Assembly (NCBI RefSeq): GCF_900111605.1
Contig: NZ_FOIA01000015.1
Location: forward strand, 29,449 to 93,448
DNA: 64,000 nt
Origin: Nitrosomonas marina
Lineage (GTDB): Bacteria > Pseudomonadota > Gammaproteobacteria > Burkholderiales > Nitrosomonadaceae
Reading direction: 5' to 3'
The notes under the pieces are model-generated. The model was not told the DNA's origin, searched no databases, and saw only the letters and a program-made list of their open reading frames with translations. This document shows, one piece after another, positions 55,615-63,690 of the stretch (the stretch's first letter is position 1; every line of letters begins with the position of its first letter). Both the position numbers and the translations under genes were made by a program.

Positions 55615-56931
55615 TTACACCGCATTCAAAATTGTTTTGCTATGAGATGTCAGTTGCGAAGGAAACGTAATTCGAAACGTAGTACCTTTGCCTACTTCAC
55701 TTTCAACACTGATCTGCCAGCCATAATGATTGCAGATTCGCTTGACAATCGGCAGTCCGATTCCAAGCCCTTCTACATGTGTAGTGCCACGAAAAAAACG
55801 TTCAAACAATAATGGTAAAAATGCAGATTCGATACCCATTCCCGTATCGGTTATCGACAAACTCCCGTGGCTATATTCAACACGTATAAAACCCGTCTCG
55901 GTATACTGAATTGCGTTGCGCAGTAAATTGGTCATTGCTGTATGCAGCGCCTGGCGATTTAACGGGACAACAACATCTGGCGCGATATTGACAATAAACT
56001 TTAATTTTTTTCGGTGTATTTGTGGATACAAGGGTTCAACGGCGTCATTCACGCATTCTGCGATCGCAACAGGCTCCATTACGCCAAGCGCCTGTTCACG
56101 AGCAAGAAACAATAATGCCTGCAGCTGTTCACCCATCCGTGTGGTAGCTGTTTCAATACGTTTAATTCTCATACGCACCTTGTCTGAAAGATCAGGTTCA
56201 GCATCCAGCAACTCACAACTCGTTAAAATGGTTGTAATTGGTGTTCTCAATTCATGACTGATATTGGCAGTAAATTCCTGCTCTCTTTGCAGCATACGTC
56301 GTATCCTGTTCTGATAATCGTCCAGGGCAGACGCAAGCTGTGCAACTTCCTTATCCATGTCTGCCTGCATCAAAGGGACACCCTGCACATCACCCGGCGC
56401 AAGTAATTTTACACGTTCAGCCAGATCTGTTACCTGATTGACAAGCATTCCCGCCAGCACATAACCGACAACGAAGGCAATCGCAACAACAGCCACCCAG
56501 GATAACAAAATCAGCATTCGTAATTCACTTAACCGCTGGTTATGTAATGCGATACGATATGCAACCAGAAATTTGACATCATCAATAGTCTGAACCAGCA
56601 CGTGAATATCCTCGAAATCGTAGTATATCCGGTGGTACCCGGAATTCAGCCCACGGTAATAGGAAGGGATCTGCAATTCATCATCAACATGATGTATGAC
56701 ATATCCTTTGAGATGCGAACCAATCTGGGAGTAAAAATCGGAATGTTTTCGATAGCGATGCACCAAATGATCCATTTCCATCTTGATCACTTGCCGGATA
56801 TGCGCCTCTTCAATATTATCTGAAGCGATATAAAGAATAACGCCGAGTGCACCTACTGTGATAATACAGAAATTCGCCAACGCGTTTGCAACACGCAGAC
56901 GTAAACCATGTTCAATCCTGAGTTTGAGCAC
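55615..56931 (-). CDS. Sensor histidine kinase of an OmpR-type two-component system
   Basis: 438 residues. A first membrane helix (about 12-34), a short periplasmic domain and a second helix (about 137-160) are followed by HAMP-like sequence. The phospho-acceptor His is in TANISHELRTPITTIL (about 217-232). The ATPase domain has LLRNAIQYTETG (N box), ITDTGMGIESAFLPLLFERF (G1/F) and GLGIGLPIVKRI (G2). It starts with a GTG at 56931 overlapping the response regulator by 20 bp, so the two are coupled. The periplasmic signal is unknown. Confidence 0.92.
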   Translation of the reverse strand: MLKLRIEHGLRLRVANALANFCIITVGALGVILYIASDNIEEAHIRQVIKMEMDHLVHRYRKHSDFYSQIGSHLKGYVIHHVDDELQIPSYYRGLNSGYHRIYYDFEDIHVLVQTIDDVKFLVAYRIALHNQRLSELRMLILLSWVAVVAIAFVVGYVLAGMLVNQVTDLAERVKLLAPGDVQGVPLMQADMDKEVAQLASALDDYQNRIRRMLQREQEFTANISHELRTPITTILTSCELLDAEPDLSDKVRMRIKRIETATTRMGEQLQALLFLAREQALGVMEPVAIAECVNDAVEPLYPQIHRKKLKFIVNIAPDVVVPLNRQALHTAMTNLLRNAIQYTETGFIRVEYSHGSLSITDTGMGIESAFLPLLFERFFRGTTHVEGLGIGLPIVKRICNHYGWQISVESEVGKGTTFRITFPSQLTSHSKTILNAV

Positions 56932-57601
56932 GAGAACTTAAGCAGTAACCGATACCGTGTACCGTTTCAATCGGGTCATAGCCGCCGGCACGCAGCAGAG
57001 CACGTCGCAGCACGTGCATATGGCTGCGCAACGTATCACTGGTCTCCTGCACATCCTCCCACGCTTCCGATTCCAACTCCTTGCGGCTGAATACACGACC
57101 AGGCTCACTCATCATTAAAGCCAATAACCGAATGCATTTTGGTGGTAGCTTGACGTCTTTATTCTCAAAACGTATTGAAAATGTCTTGGGGTCGTAAGAC
57201 AGGCTGTCGACTTCGAGCAAGCGACTTGCCATGCGTCCGGAATGACGTTTGTGCAGCGCATTCAGACGCGCTTCAACTTCTTTTAAGGCAAATGGTTTTA
57301 CCAGATAATCATCAGCACCATGCTCAAATCCAACCAGTTTGTCTTCAAGGGTATCACGGGCCGTCAGCATCAGTATCGGGGTATCGACGTTTGATTCCTG
57401 CCTCAGTTTTTGACACAGCGCAATACCACTCATTCCCGGCAACCCCAGATCAAGTAAAATGGCATCGAACTGCTGCGTCACTGCCAGATGAAAGCCTAAC
57501 GCCCCATCGGCAGCGGCATCCACGCTGTGGCCGCGAGACTCAAGAAAATCATACAGATTGGCGGCAATAGCCAAATCATCCTCTATAATCAAAATATGCA
57601 C
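56912..57601 (-). CDS. OmpR-family response regulator
   Basis: 229 residues. The receiver has the acidic pair IIEDD (about 5-9), the phosphorylated Asp in ILLDLGLPGMSG (about 51-62) and Lys in DDYLVKPFALKE. The C-terminal winged helix shows the trans_reg_C phrases RLLALMMSEPGRVFSRKELESEAW and DTLRSHMHVLRRALLRAGG, then the closing VHGIGYCL. It should bind DNA as a dimer to regulate the kinase's target genes. It starts with a GTG at 57601, with AAAGG about ten bases upstream, and is transcribed just before its kinase. Confidence 0.95.
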   Translation of the reverse strand: MHILIIEDDLAIAANLYDFLESRGHSVDAAADGALGFHLAVTQQFDAILLDLGLPGMSGIALCQKLRQESNVDTPILMLTARDTLEDKLVGFEHGADDYLVKPFALKEVEARLNALHKRHSGRMASRLLEVDSLSYDPKTFSIRFENKDVKLPPKCIRLLALMMSEPGRVFSRKELESEAWEDVQETSDTLRSHMHVLRRALLRAGGYDPIETVHGIGYCLSSRAQTQD

Positions 57602-57656
57602 TATGTCTGTTACCTTTTACTACCATTACCAGACCGCTAATAACGTTTCACCAATA

Positions 57657-58724
57657 TTATGATGCACTATGAAATTTGCGGCTTAGTGTATGCACTGCTT
57701 CAACCAGAGCACCAGCATGCTCAGGCGGTGTAAATTGGGAGATACCATGTCCCAGGTTGAATACGTGACCGCTGCCGCTGCCATAACTTGCTAATATTTT
57801 CTCAACTTCTTTGACGATCACCTGTGGCGAAGAGAATAATACCGATGGATCCAGGTTACCCTGCAAGGCCACCTTTTCACCAACCTGCTTGCGCGCTTCA
57901 CCAATGTCAATCGTCCAGTCAAGGCCCACTGCATCACAACCGATATCCGCAATCGCTTTCAACCACAAACCACCGCCTTTTGTAAAAACGATGCTGGGAA
58001 CAGGCATACCTTCACTCTCCCGCTTGAGACCATCAATGATTTGACGCATATAATGAAGAGAAAATTCCCGATACGCAGAATGTGACAATGCGCCGCCCCA
58101 GGTATCAAAAATCATCACGGCCTGAGCTCCTGAATCAATCTGCGCATTCAAATACGCTGTTACGGCCTGCGCATTCTTTTCCAGTATTTGATGCAACAAT
58201 TCAGGGCTGTTATACAACATTGTTTTAATTTCGCGGAAATCTGTGCCGCCGCGTCCCTCGATCATATAGCAAGCGAGCGTAAACGGGCTGCCGGAAAATC
58301 CGATTAACGGCACCCGGCCATTCAGTGCCTTGCGTATTTCGGATACAGCATCCATCACATATTGCAATTCATCGCCCGGGTCAGGTATTTTTAAAGCCTG
58401 AATACTCGCTTCGTCGCGCAGGGGACGCTCGAACATCGGTCCTTCGCCTTGTGCAAAAAAAAGGCCCAGCCCCATTGCATCCGGTATAGTCAGAATATCC
58501 GAAAATAATATGGCCGCATCTAACGGAAATCGCTCAAGCGGCTGTAAAGTTACCTCTGTCGCCAGTGCTGGCGTTTTGCACAGAGAGAGAAAATCACCAG
58601 CCCGCGCGCGTGTTTCATTGTATTCGGGCAGATAGCGTCCAGCCTGGCGCATCATCCAAATGGGTGTGTATTCTACGGGTTGTTTGAGTAAAGCTCGTAA
58701 AAACGTATGATTAGTAGTCTTCAT
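57657..58724 (-). CDS. hemE: Uroporphyrinogen decarboxylase
   Basis: 355 residues, normal for HemE. It removes four carboxyl groups from uroporphyrinogen III to give coproporphyrinogen III in haem synthesis. The first signature [15 protein letters not shown] (about 21-35) with the conserved Arg, the Asp of [14 protein letters not shown] (about 72-85) and the second signature [16 protein letters not shown] (about 143-158) are all intact, as is the C-terminal [15 protein letters not shown]. The start is ATG at 58724. It precedes the OmpR-type regulator on the same strand with a 55-bp gap. Confidence 0.97.
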   Translation of the reverse strand: MKTTNHTFLRALLKQPVEYTPIWMMRQAGRYLPEYNETRARAGDFLSLCKTPALATEVTLQPLERFPLDAAILFSDILTIPDAMGLGLFFAQGEGPMFERPLRDEASIQALKIPDPGDELQYVMDAVSEIRKALNGRVPLIGFSGSPFTLACYMIEGRGGTDFREIKTMLYNSPELLHQILEKNAQAVTAYLNAQIDSGAQAVMIFDTWGGALSHSAYREFSLHYMRQIIDGLKRESEGMPVPSIVFTKGGGLWLKAIADIGCDAVGLDWTIDIGEARKQVGEKVALQGNLDPSVLFSSPQVIVKEVEKILASYGSGSGHVFNLGHGISQFTPPEHAGALVEAVHTLSRKFHSAS

Positions 58725-59139
58725 GAATCTGTCTACATGATATATTTTTGTTATTTAATTAGTTATTATCCAGCAACACAGCTGAAAGCATTTCCACGCT
58801 ACTTACTAGTAAGTAGCACAATTGAATTTATCCGTTTGACAGCGAGTCACGAATATGCGAAACAAACTTTCTTAAAAGCCAGCTATTCAAAGGCTTTATG
58901 ATACCAGTGTATAAAGCATAGGTACATTGACATTTTGACTAATACCCATACCATGGAGTCAATATGCCTCGTTTTGTTCAGGTTTTCATTTCACTTCGGT
59001 ATAAAAGCTATAGAATCTAACATTATGCAATTGACAGAAACCAATGTTCGCTGCGCTCGATTAAAATTATCAAAATTTGATCGGTTTCGTTATTTTGCAG
59101 ACAACAGGTTTAACAACTTTAATAGCTGTGAAAATCCAC
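58725..59139. other. Divergent intergenic region with a perfect palindrome
   Basis: A 415-bp region between the divergent hemE and diguanylate cyclase genes. The main structure is the 20-bp palindrome at 58798-58817. No coding frame with a ribosome-binding site was found. Confidence 0.4.
58798..58817. repeat. Perfect 20-bp palindrome
   Basis: GCTACTTACT joined directly to its reverse complement AGTAAGTAGC with no spacer, 74 bp upstream of hemE and 323 bp upstream of the cyclase. It looks like an operator for a dimeric regulator; a regulator cannot be named. With no T-run it is not a terminator. Confidence 0.6.
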
Positions 59140-60495
59140 ATGGATTCCTTCGGTCACCAATTAGAACAGCAAAATAACGAACGCCTGGCTGGGCTTTTTT
59201 TTGCACAGACTGTTTGCGTGGTTTTGGCGGGTGGCATTGCCATTGTCACGCTGTGTGGCTGGATGATACCTGCTATTGCTTTAAAATTGCCCTATGGCTG
59301 GTGGTTGATGACCCAAAATACTGCGTTGTCCATCCTGATCAGCGCACTCGCCATCATTTTGATCCGAAACGACTCGAATATTCTGGTTATCCGATTTTGC
59401 GGGCTCGCTGTTATCATTTTCACAACGTTCGCATTATATGGCTACATCAACGGACAATCGATTGCCTTTGAATCAATCAAAATACAGGGTAGTTTGACTG
59501 AGCTATCCGACCAGGTACCCATTCACAGCATTATTTTTTTCTATTTGTATGGCGCTTCAATCATCGTTGCAAAAAAAGAAAAGAACCAGAAGCATTGTAA
59601 TAACACTCGTGATTTTTTGACACTGCTGTTGATTGGAATGGTGCTGGTTATCTTCTCTGGTTATCTTTTTTCAGCTACAAGTTTATATAGCCACTCTACT
59701 GAAACGCTTGTTTCATATCATACTTTTATTTGTATGTGTTTATTGACATTCACAAACTTTGTTCGCGGTGTTGACGGTGGAATATTCTCATTATTCCTGG
59801 GTTCCGGAATCGGAAGCTACACAGCCAGAGTGGCTTTACCATGGGCGATAATGGGCCCGTTTTTTGTTATCAGCGCCATCAACTATTTTTTAGATCCAAG
59901 AGGCGCCTCTCAAGAAATTCAAATTGCATTGTCGGCAACGCTGTTATCACTAATGTTCTTTTTTATCATTTTGTGGTTATCCAACAAAATCAGTCACCTG
60001 GAAAATGATTTGCGTACACTCGCGCTGACCGACGAAATGACCGGTCTCTATAACCTTCGTGCTTTCTGCATTTTGGGCAAACAGGCTTTCCTGGAAAGCC
60101 TGCGTAACGACACAGTACTAACATTGCTGTATTTTGATCTGGACGGATTAAAAAAAATCAATGACACCCAGGGACATCAGGTCGGTTCTGATATGATTGT
60201 TGAATTTGCAAATCTATTGAAGACGAACTTCCGCCGTAATGAAACCATAGCCCGTATTGGCGGCGATGAATTTGTTGTACTGAGTAAGAATCAAGAAGTA
60301 GACACAGCAGCAAAAAGACTGGCAGATGCCGTTAATGCTGCTAACGCACGTAATAATAAACGCTACCGCATCAGTTACAGCGAAGGAAAGATAATCGGAA
60401 AAGCAGAAAATTTTGGTTCTCTGGATGACTTACTAACTCAGGCAGATGTGTTGATGTATGAAAATAAAAAAAGAAAAAAGCTCCTGTCCTCATAA
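59140..60495 (+). CDS. Membrane-bound diguanylate cyclase
   Basis: 451 residues. About eight membrane helices fill residues 20-290 with no recognised periplasmic domain, like a MASE-type sensor. The GGDEF domain starts at LALTDEMTGLYNLRAF (about 318-333) with the FDLDGLKKINDTQGHQVGSD metal/substrate loop and the active-site IARIGGDEFVVL (about 390-401). The I-site upstream of GGDEF reads RRNE instead of RxxD, so product feedback inhibition may be weak or absent. It should make cyclic di-GMP. The ATG at 59140 is taken; the longer frame begins with a TTG. Confidence 0.9.
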   Translation: MDSFGHQLEQQNNERLAGLFFAQTVCVVLAGGIAIVTLCGWMIPAIALKLPYGWWLMTQNTALSILISALAIILIRNDSNILVIRFCGLAVIIFTTFALYGYINGQSIAFESIKIQGSLTELSDQVPIHSIIFFYLYGASIIVAKKEKNQKHCNNTRDFLTLLLIGMVLVIFSGYLFSATSLYSHSTETLVSYHTFICMCLLTFTNFVRGVDGGIFSLFLGSGIGSYTARVALPWAIMGPFFVISAINYFLDPRGASQEIQIALSATLLSLMFFFIILWLSNKISHLENDLRTLALTDEMTGLYNLRAFCILGKQAFLESLRNDTVLTLLYFDLDGLKKINDTQGHQVGSDMIVEFANLLKTNFRRNETIARIGGDEFVVLSKNQEVDTAAKRLADAVNAANARNNKRYRISYSEGKIIGKAENFGSLDDLLTQADVLMYENKKRKKLLSS

Positions 60496-60551
60496 TTTGA
60501 AGCTCTACTATTCATTCCATTTATACACTGTATTATAAGCGCTGCCGTCAG

Positions 60552-60686
60552 TTACAACTCAATACGGATTCGCTCAATCACATCCCTGACGAGTTCTAGT
60601 TCATCGATCAATTCTACAATCCTGCTATCCGGTATCAAGCCATCTGCAACATCATCTATATCTTCAACAAAACACTCTGTATTCAT
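60552..60686 (-). CDS. Small acidic protein of 44 residues, unknown
   Basis: The frame starts at ATG 60686 with GGAGG eight bases upstream, one of the best ribosome-binding sites in the window, and ends with TAA. The product is acidic and helical, with a regular leucine/isoleucine pattern (SRIVELIDELELVRDVIERIRIEL) suggesting a coiled-coil or partner-binding helix. No Cys-rich, signal or membrane feature is seen. I do not recognise the family. It converges with the diguanylate cyclase gene, whose stop is 57 bp away. Confidence 0.65.
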   Translation of the reverse strand: MNTECFVEDIDDVADGLIPDSRIVELIDELELVRDVIERIRIEL

Positions 60687-61053
60687 TGCAGTTCACCTCC
60701 GCAATTATTGACTAAACTGAAGTGATATTAAATCGTAAATTTTCTTAAATACAAAGTAAAGACACGTTTCGCTTTACCCCATATTTCTAAAAATAGAAGA
60801 TACAGAACCTTTACGATGATCTGAACAAGGGCTGTATCAAAAAAATCTTTCCCGTACACGGAAAATGCCACGGTCATATTCATGAGGTGGAGAAAATTTT
60901 GTTTGACCGGCTCGATACAATGTTTGGGAATGGCTTTATACAAGCCACATCAGAGTAGAACACCAAATTTAATAAGCTTGTTTTTTAACGCTCTGAGGAG
61001 ATTAGCATAGTTAGTGACAGGCATTTTCCCCTGTCACTCCTGACTATGAGCGC
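60687..61053. other. Intergenic region with an imperfect palindrome
   Basis: A 367-bp gap. Hairpin arms AGTGACAGG / CCTGTCACT (61013-61021 and 61030-61038), extended by CATAGT/ACTATG, lie just after the YcaC stop and may end that transcript without a U-tract. A plus-strand stretch around 60800-60957 translates to sequence with protein-like composition and could be a decayed gene end, but I could not identify it. Confidence 0.4.
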
Positions 61054-61698
61054 CTAAGTCCTGGCTTTATGCGCTTCCAGCATTGCTTCGTAGCTCTGAA
61101 TGAGACAACGATAAGCGGGAAGATAATTGGAAAATATTGTTGCTAATCCTTCCACATCATTTCGCCAGTCACGGTGCAATTCACACGCTACGCCAAACCA
61201 GCTCATGAGCTGCGCACCTGCTGCTTCCATACGTGACCAGGCGGCGTCGCGGGTTGTCTGGTTGAATGTGCCCGAGGCATCGGTCACAACAAAGACCTCA
61301 AACCCTTCTTCCAGGGCAGAAAGGGCAGGAAAAGCCACGCACACTTCCGTGACAATACCGGCGATCAAGAGTTGTTTCTTCCCGGTGGCCTTTACAGCTT
61401 GAACAAAATCATCATTGTCCCAGGCATTGATCTGACCGGGGCGGGCAATATAAGGCGCATCAGGAAACATTGCCTTAATTTCAGGGACAAGCGGACCGTT
61501 CGGGCCATCTTCAAAACTGGTTGTCAAAATGGTCGGCAGGTTAAAATATTTTGCGCTATCGGCCAGCGCCAGGACATTATTCTTAAAATCGTCCGGTGAA
61601 AAATCTTTCACCAGGTTGGTTAATCCGCTTTGGTGATCGACAAGCAAGACAGCCGCATTATTTTTATCAAGCCGGTTGTATTTGAAATTTTTAGCCAT
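61054..61698 (-). CDS. YcaC-type isochorismatase-family hydrolase
   Basis: 214 residues. The cysteine-hydrolase triad is present: Asp in VLLVDHQSGL (about 19), Lys in ATGKKQLLIAG (about 107) and Cys in GIVTEVCVAFPA (about 118-129, nucleophile). The sequence is YcaC-like rather than a true isochorismatase, and YcaC's physiological substrate is unknown. The ATG at 61698 has AGAGGA seven bases upstream and beats a longer frame starting at 61740. It lies downstream of the pirin gene on the same strand, 77 bp apart, so both may answer to the HxlR regulator. Confidence 0.9.
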   Translation of the reverse strand: MAKNFKYNRLDKNNAAVLLVDHQSGLTNLVKDFSPDDFKNNVLALADSAKYFNLPTILTTSFEDGPNGPLVPEIKAMFPDAPYIARPGQINAWDNDDFVQAVKATGKKQLLIAGIVTEVCVAFPALSALEEGFEVFVVTDASGTFNQTTRDAAWSRMEAAGAQLMSWFGVACELHRDWRNDVEGLATIFSNYLPAYRCLIQSYEAMLEAHKART

Positions 61699-61775
61699 AA
61701 ATTTTTCCTCTTTTCTTGGAGTTGAAAAAGTGGACTTCATTGCAACAAAGAAGCCTGGATGCTGGATGGATAAGT

Positions 61776-62633
61776 TTAAAAACGTCCGGCAGCATAATCG
61801 GCCATCGCTGTACGGATTTCACCCTCAGTATTCATAACGAATGGGCCACGGCCAACGATTGGCTCATCAATCGGTTCGCCGCCCATCAGCAGCGCCACTG
61901 AATCCTCCTGTGTTTCCAGAGAGACCGTATCGCCTTCACGCTCGAGCAGTACCAGCTCTTTTGCGCCAAGCGGTTTTTCACCGTTCACAATCACCTTGCC
62001 GGATAATACGAGCAGGGACGTATTGTGACCTTCCGGCACAGCCAGATCAGTTTTATGCCCGGATTTTAAGCGCATATCCCACACATTGATCGGCGTAAAC
62101 GTTTTTGCCGCGCCTTGTGCATGACCATACTCTCCCGCAATCAGGCGAAGAGTGCCAGCATCATCCGGAAAACTGATAACCGGAATTGTGTCGGAAATAA
62201 TTTCCTGATAATGCGGTTCGCTCATTTTATCCTTGGCGGGTAAATTCACCCATAGCTGAATCATTTCAAGTGTGCCGCCGTTACCTGTAAATTCCCGGCT
62301 GTGCATCTCTTCATGCAATATGCCCCGTCCAGCAGTCATCCATTGGACGTCGCCGGGGCCGATTTTGCCTGAATTTCCAGCATTGTCGCTATGTTCAACT
62401 TCACCCTGATAAACGATAGTTACCGTTTCAAATCCACGGTGTGGGTGTTGTTCTACTCCCCGAGGTTTATCCGAAGGCTCAAAATCTGCGGGGCCCGCAT
62501 AATCCAGTAGTAAAAAAGGGCTGATTTCTTTTCCTTGTGCACCGTAGGAGTACATGGTGTTTACAGGGAATCCATCCCCGACCCAATGCCTGCCTGCTCC
62601 ATGAATGATGCGTATGATTTTCTTTACTTTCAT
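61776..62633 (-). CDS. Pirin family protein (cupin)
   Basis: 285 residues, two cupin domains. The N-terminal metal site is in GVEQHPHRGFETVTIVYQGEVEHSD (His56, His58, His101 pattern; about 56-80), with the fourth ligand in GRGILHEEMHS. The C-terminal cupin has PEGHNTSLLVLSG. Bacterial pirins are often quercetin-type dioxygenases or redox-related proteins. AAGGAGAAATGCC before the ATG at 62633 is a strong ribosome-binding site. It diverges from the HxlR-type regulator over 112 bp, the classic set-up for local control. Confidence 0.92.
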   Translation of the reverse strand: MKVKKIIRIIHGAGRHWVGDGFPVNTMYSYGAQGKEISPFLLLDYAGPADFEPSDKPRGVEQHPHRGFETVTIVYQGEVEHSDNAGNSGKIGPGDVQWMTAGRGILHEEMHSREFTGNGGTLEMIQLWVNLPAKDKMSEPHYQEIISDTIPVISFPDDAGTLRLIAGEYGHAQGAAKTFTPINVWDMRLKSGHKTDLAVPEGHNTSLLVLSGKVIVNGEKPLGAKELVLLEREGDTVSLETQEDSVALLMGGEPIDEPIVGRGPFVMNTEGEIRTAMADYAAGRF

Positions 62634-62710
62634 GGCATTTCTCCTTTGTCTCCAAGATAGTCAGACTATATAATGTATACGTTATCTTTAACAAGTACGT
62701 ACAAAAAGGA

Positions 62711-62725
62711 TACTGTAAATCAGTA
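62711..62725. promoter_or_regulatory. TACT-N7-AGTA operator, YodB/HxlR type
   Basis: TACT-GTAAATC-AGTA exactly fits the TACT-N7-AGTA box described for YodB-like regulators of the HxlR/DUF24 family. It ends 20 bp before the regulator's start, between it and the divergent pirin gene, where bound repressor could block both promoters. Confidence 0.65.
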
Positions 62726-62745
62726 GTTCAAAGGGAGAACTGTCT

Positions 62746-63081
62746 ATGCGCAAAAAAGAGGTTTTTTGCCCTGTAGAAACAACATTATCAATAATTTCCG
62801 GAAAATGGAAAGTCATGATTATTCATTATCTTTTGGAAGGCGCTAAACGATTTAATCAGTTGCAGCGGGATTTGAATGGGATTACGCACCGGACACTGAG
62901 TAAACAACTTAAAGAAATGGAAGCAGACGGCTTAATCGTCCGCACTAACTATGGTGAAATTCCGCCAAGGGTTGAATATAGCCTTTCACCCCTTGGCAAG
63001 TCGTTAAATTCCGTTTTGTCATCAATGCATGAATGGGGGGAACAGTACGGCGAACATGTTGTGTCAAGGGATGCAAAGTAA
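62746..63081 (+). CDS. HxlR-family transcriptional regulator
   Basis: 111 residues, one winged-helix domain. Family phrases are CPVETTLSIISGKWKVMIIHYLLEG (about 8-32), RFNQLQRDLNGITHRTLSKQLKEMEADGLI (recognition helix and wing, about 36-65) and VEYSLSPLGKSL. Cys8 sits where redox-sensing cysteines of YodB/HypR-type regulators lie. AAGGGAGAA precedes the ATG at 62746. The matching operator and divergent pirin/YcaC genes suggest it represses them until an oxidant or electrophile modifies Cys8; this is inference. Confidence 0.92.
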   Translation: MRKKEVFCPVETTLSIISGKWKVMIIHYLLEGAKRFNQLQRDLNGITHRTLSKQLKEMEADGLIVRTNYGEIPPRVEYSLSPLGKSLNSVLSSMHEWGEQYGEHVVSRDAK

Positions 63082-63135
63082 TACCCGGTTTGTTTGAACC
63101 AGACTGGCTATCCCGGCCATGTTTCTGAAAATTAT

Positions 63136-63357
63136 CTATAAATCCACAAGGACTTTAAATCCGCCGTAAGTCATACGAGAGGGATCGAACGGCATATTAT
63201 TTTCATCGCAGGCATCTTTCATGCGCGGGTCGTCCATCACTTTTTTGTTCACTTCGTCCCGGTGTTCGCGGGATTTATAAACAATAAAGGCAAAAATAAC
63301 GGTTTCCCCGTCTTTTGCTCCCGCCAGTTCGCCGAACTGCTGTTGATACGCCAGTAT
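63136..63357 (-). pseudogene. Truncated DUF1428 (YbaA) gene, C-terminal part only
   Basis: Reading leftwards from about 63357 to the TAG at 63136, the frame gives FGELAGAKDGETVIFAFI, then VYKSREHRDEVNKKVMDDPRM and finally PFDPSRMTYGGFKVLVDL, the C-terminal half of DUF1428 proteins. The first half is missing: upstream in the same frame comes a stop and then integrase-like sequence, so the gene was cut by a recombination event. With no start or ribosome-binding site it is probably not expressed. Confidence 0.75.
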
Positions 63358-63457
63358 TTACCGCTTGATTTGATCAGCAAATATAGTCCGGCAGCGTCAC
63401 TTAGTTGTAAGGTTTATCTTTAAATTTGTCTTGACGAACTGCGGTATCTGTCAGCAT
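63343..63457 (-). pseudogene. N-terminal remnant of a P4-type tyrosine integrase, frameshifted
   Basis: From ATG 63457, with a GAGGTG eight bases upstream, the frame reads MLTDTAVRQDKFKDKPYN and then a stop. Loss of one base explains it: the next frame continues SDAAGLYLLIKSSGKYWRI, as in the N-terminal domain of P4-type integrases (MLTDTAVRxAKPxxKPYKLSDxxGLYL). It ends after about 35 codons at the junction with the DUF1428 fragment. It lies on the 3' side of tRNA-Leu, the usual place for such integrases. Confidence 0.75.
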
Positions 63458-63602
63458 TTGATGACACCTCACTAATCAGAAGCACCGACAAATTGATGGT
63501 ACGTCAAAGGATTTTATGCGATGTTATGAGGCAAGAGATACTCCATAAAACTCAATAAATACAATAAATTTGTCTTATATGAGGCCTTATGAAACTCAAA
63601 AT

Positions 63603-63690
63603 TGGTGCCCGGGGCCGGAGTCGAACCGGCACGGACGCAATGTCCGAGGGATTTTAAGTCCCTTGTGTCTACCAATTTCACCACCCGGGC
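63603..63690 (-). tRNA. tRNA-Leu (anticodon TAA)
   Basis: An 88-base gene with encoded CCA. The acceptor stem GCCCGGG pairs with CCCGGGC, the anticodon stem AGGGA/TCCCT surrounds the loop CTTAAAA, giving anticodon TAA. The long variable arm (CGGACATTGCGTCCG) marks a class II tRNA and, with the T-arm TTCGACT, a leucine tRNA. The integrase remnant lies 145 bp downstream of its 3' end. Confidence 0.97.

Noticed and set aside
60728..60943. Minus-strand frame of 71 residues
   Set aside because: No ribosome-binding site or family match. The plus strand of the same region also gives protein-like sequence (around GHIHEVEKILFDRLD), so either could be a decayed gene end, but neither can be identified.
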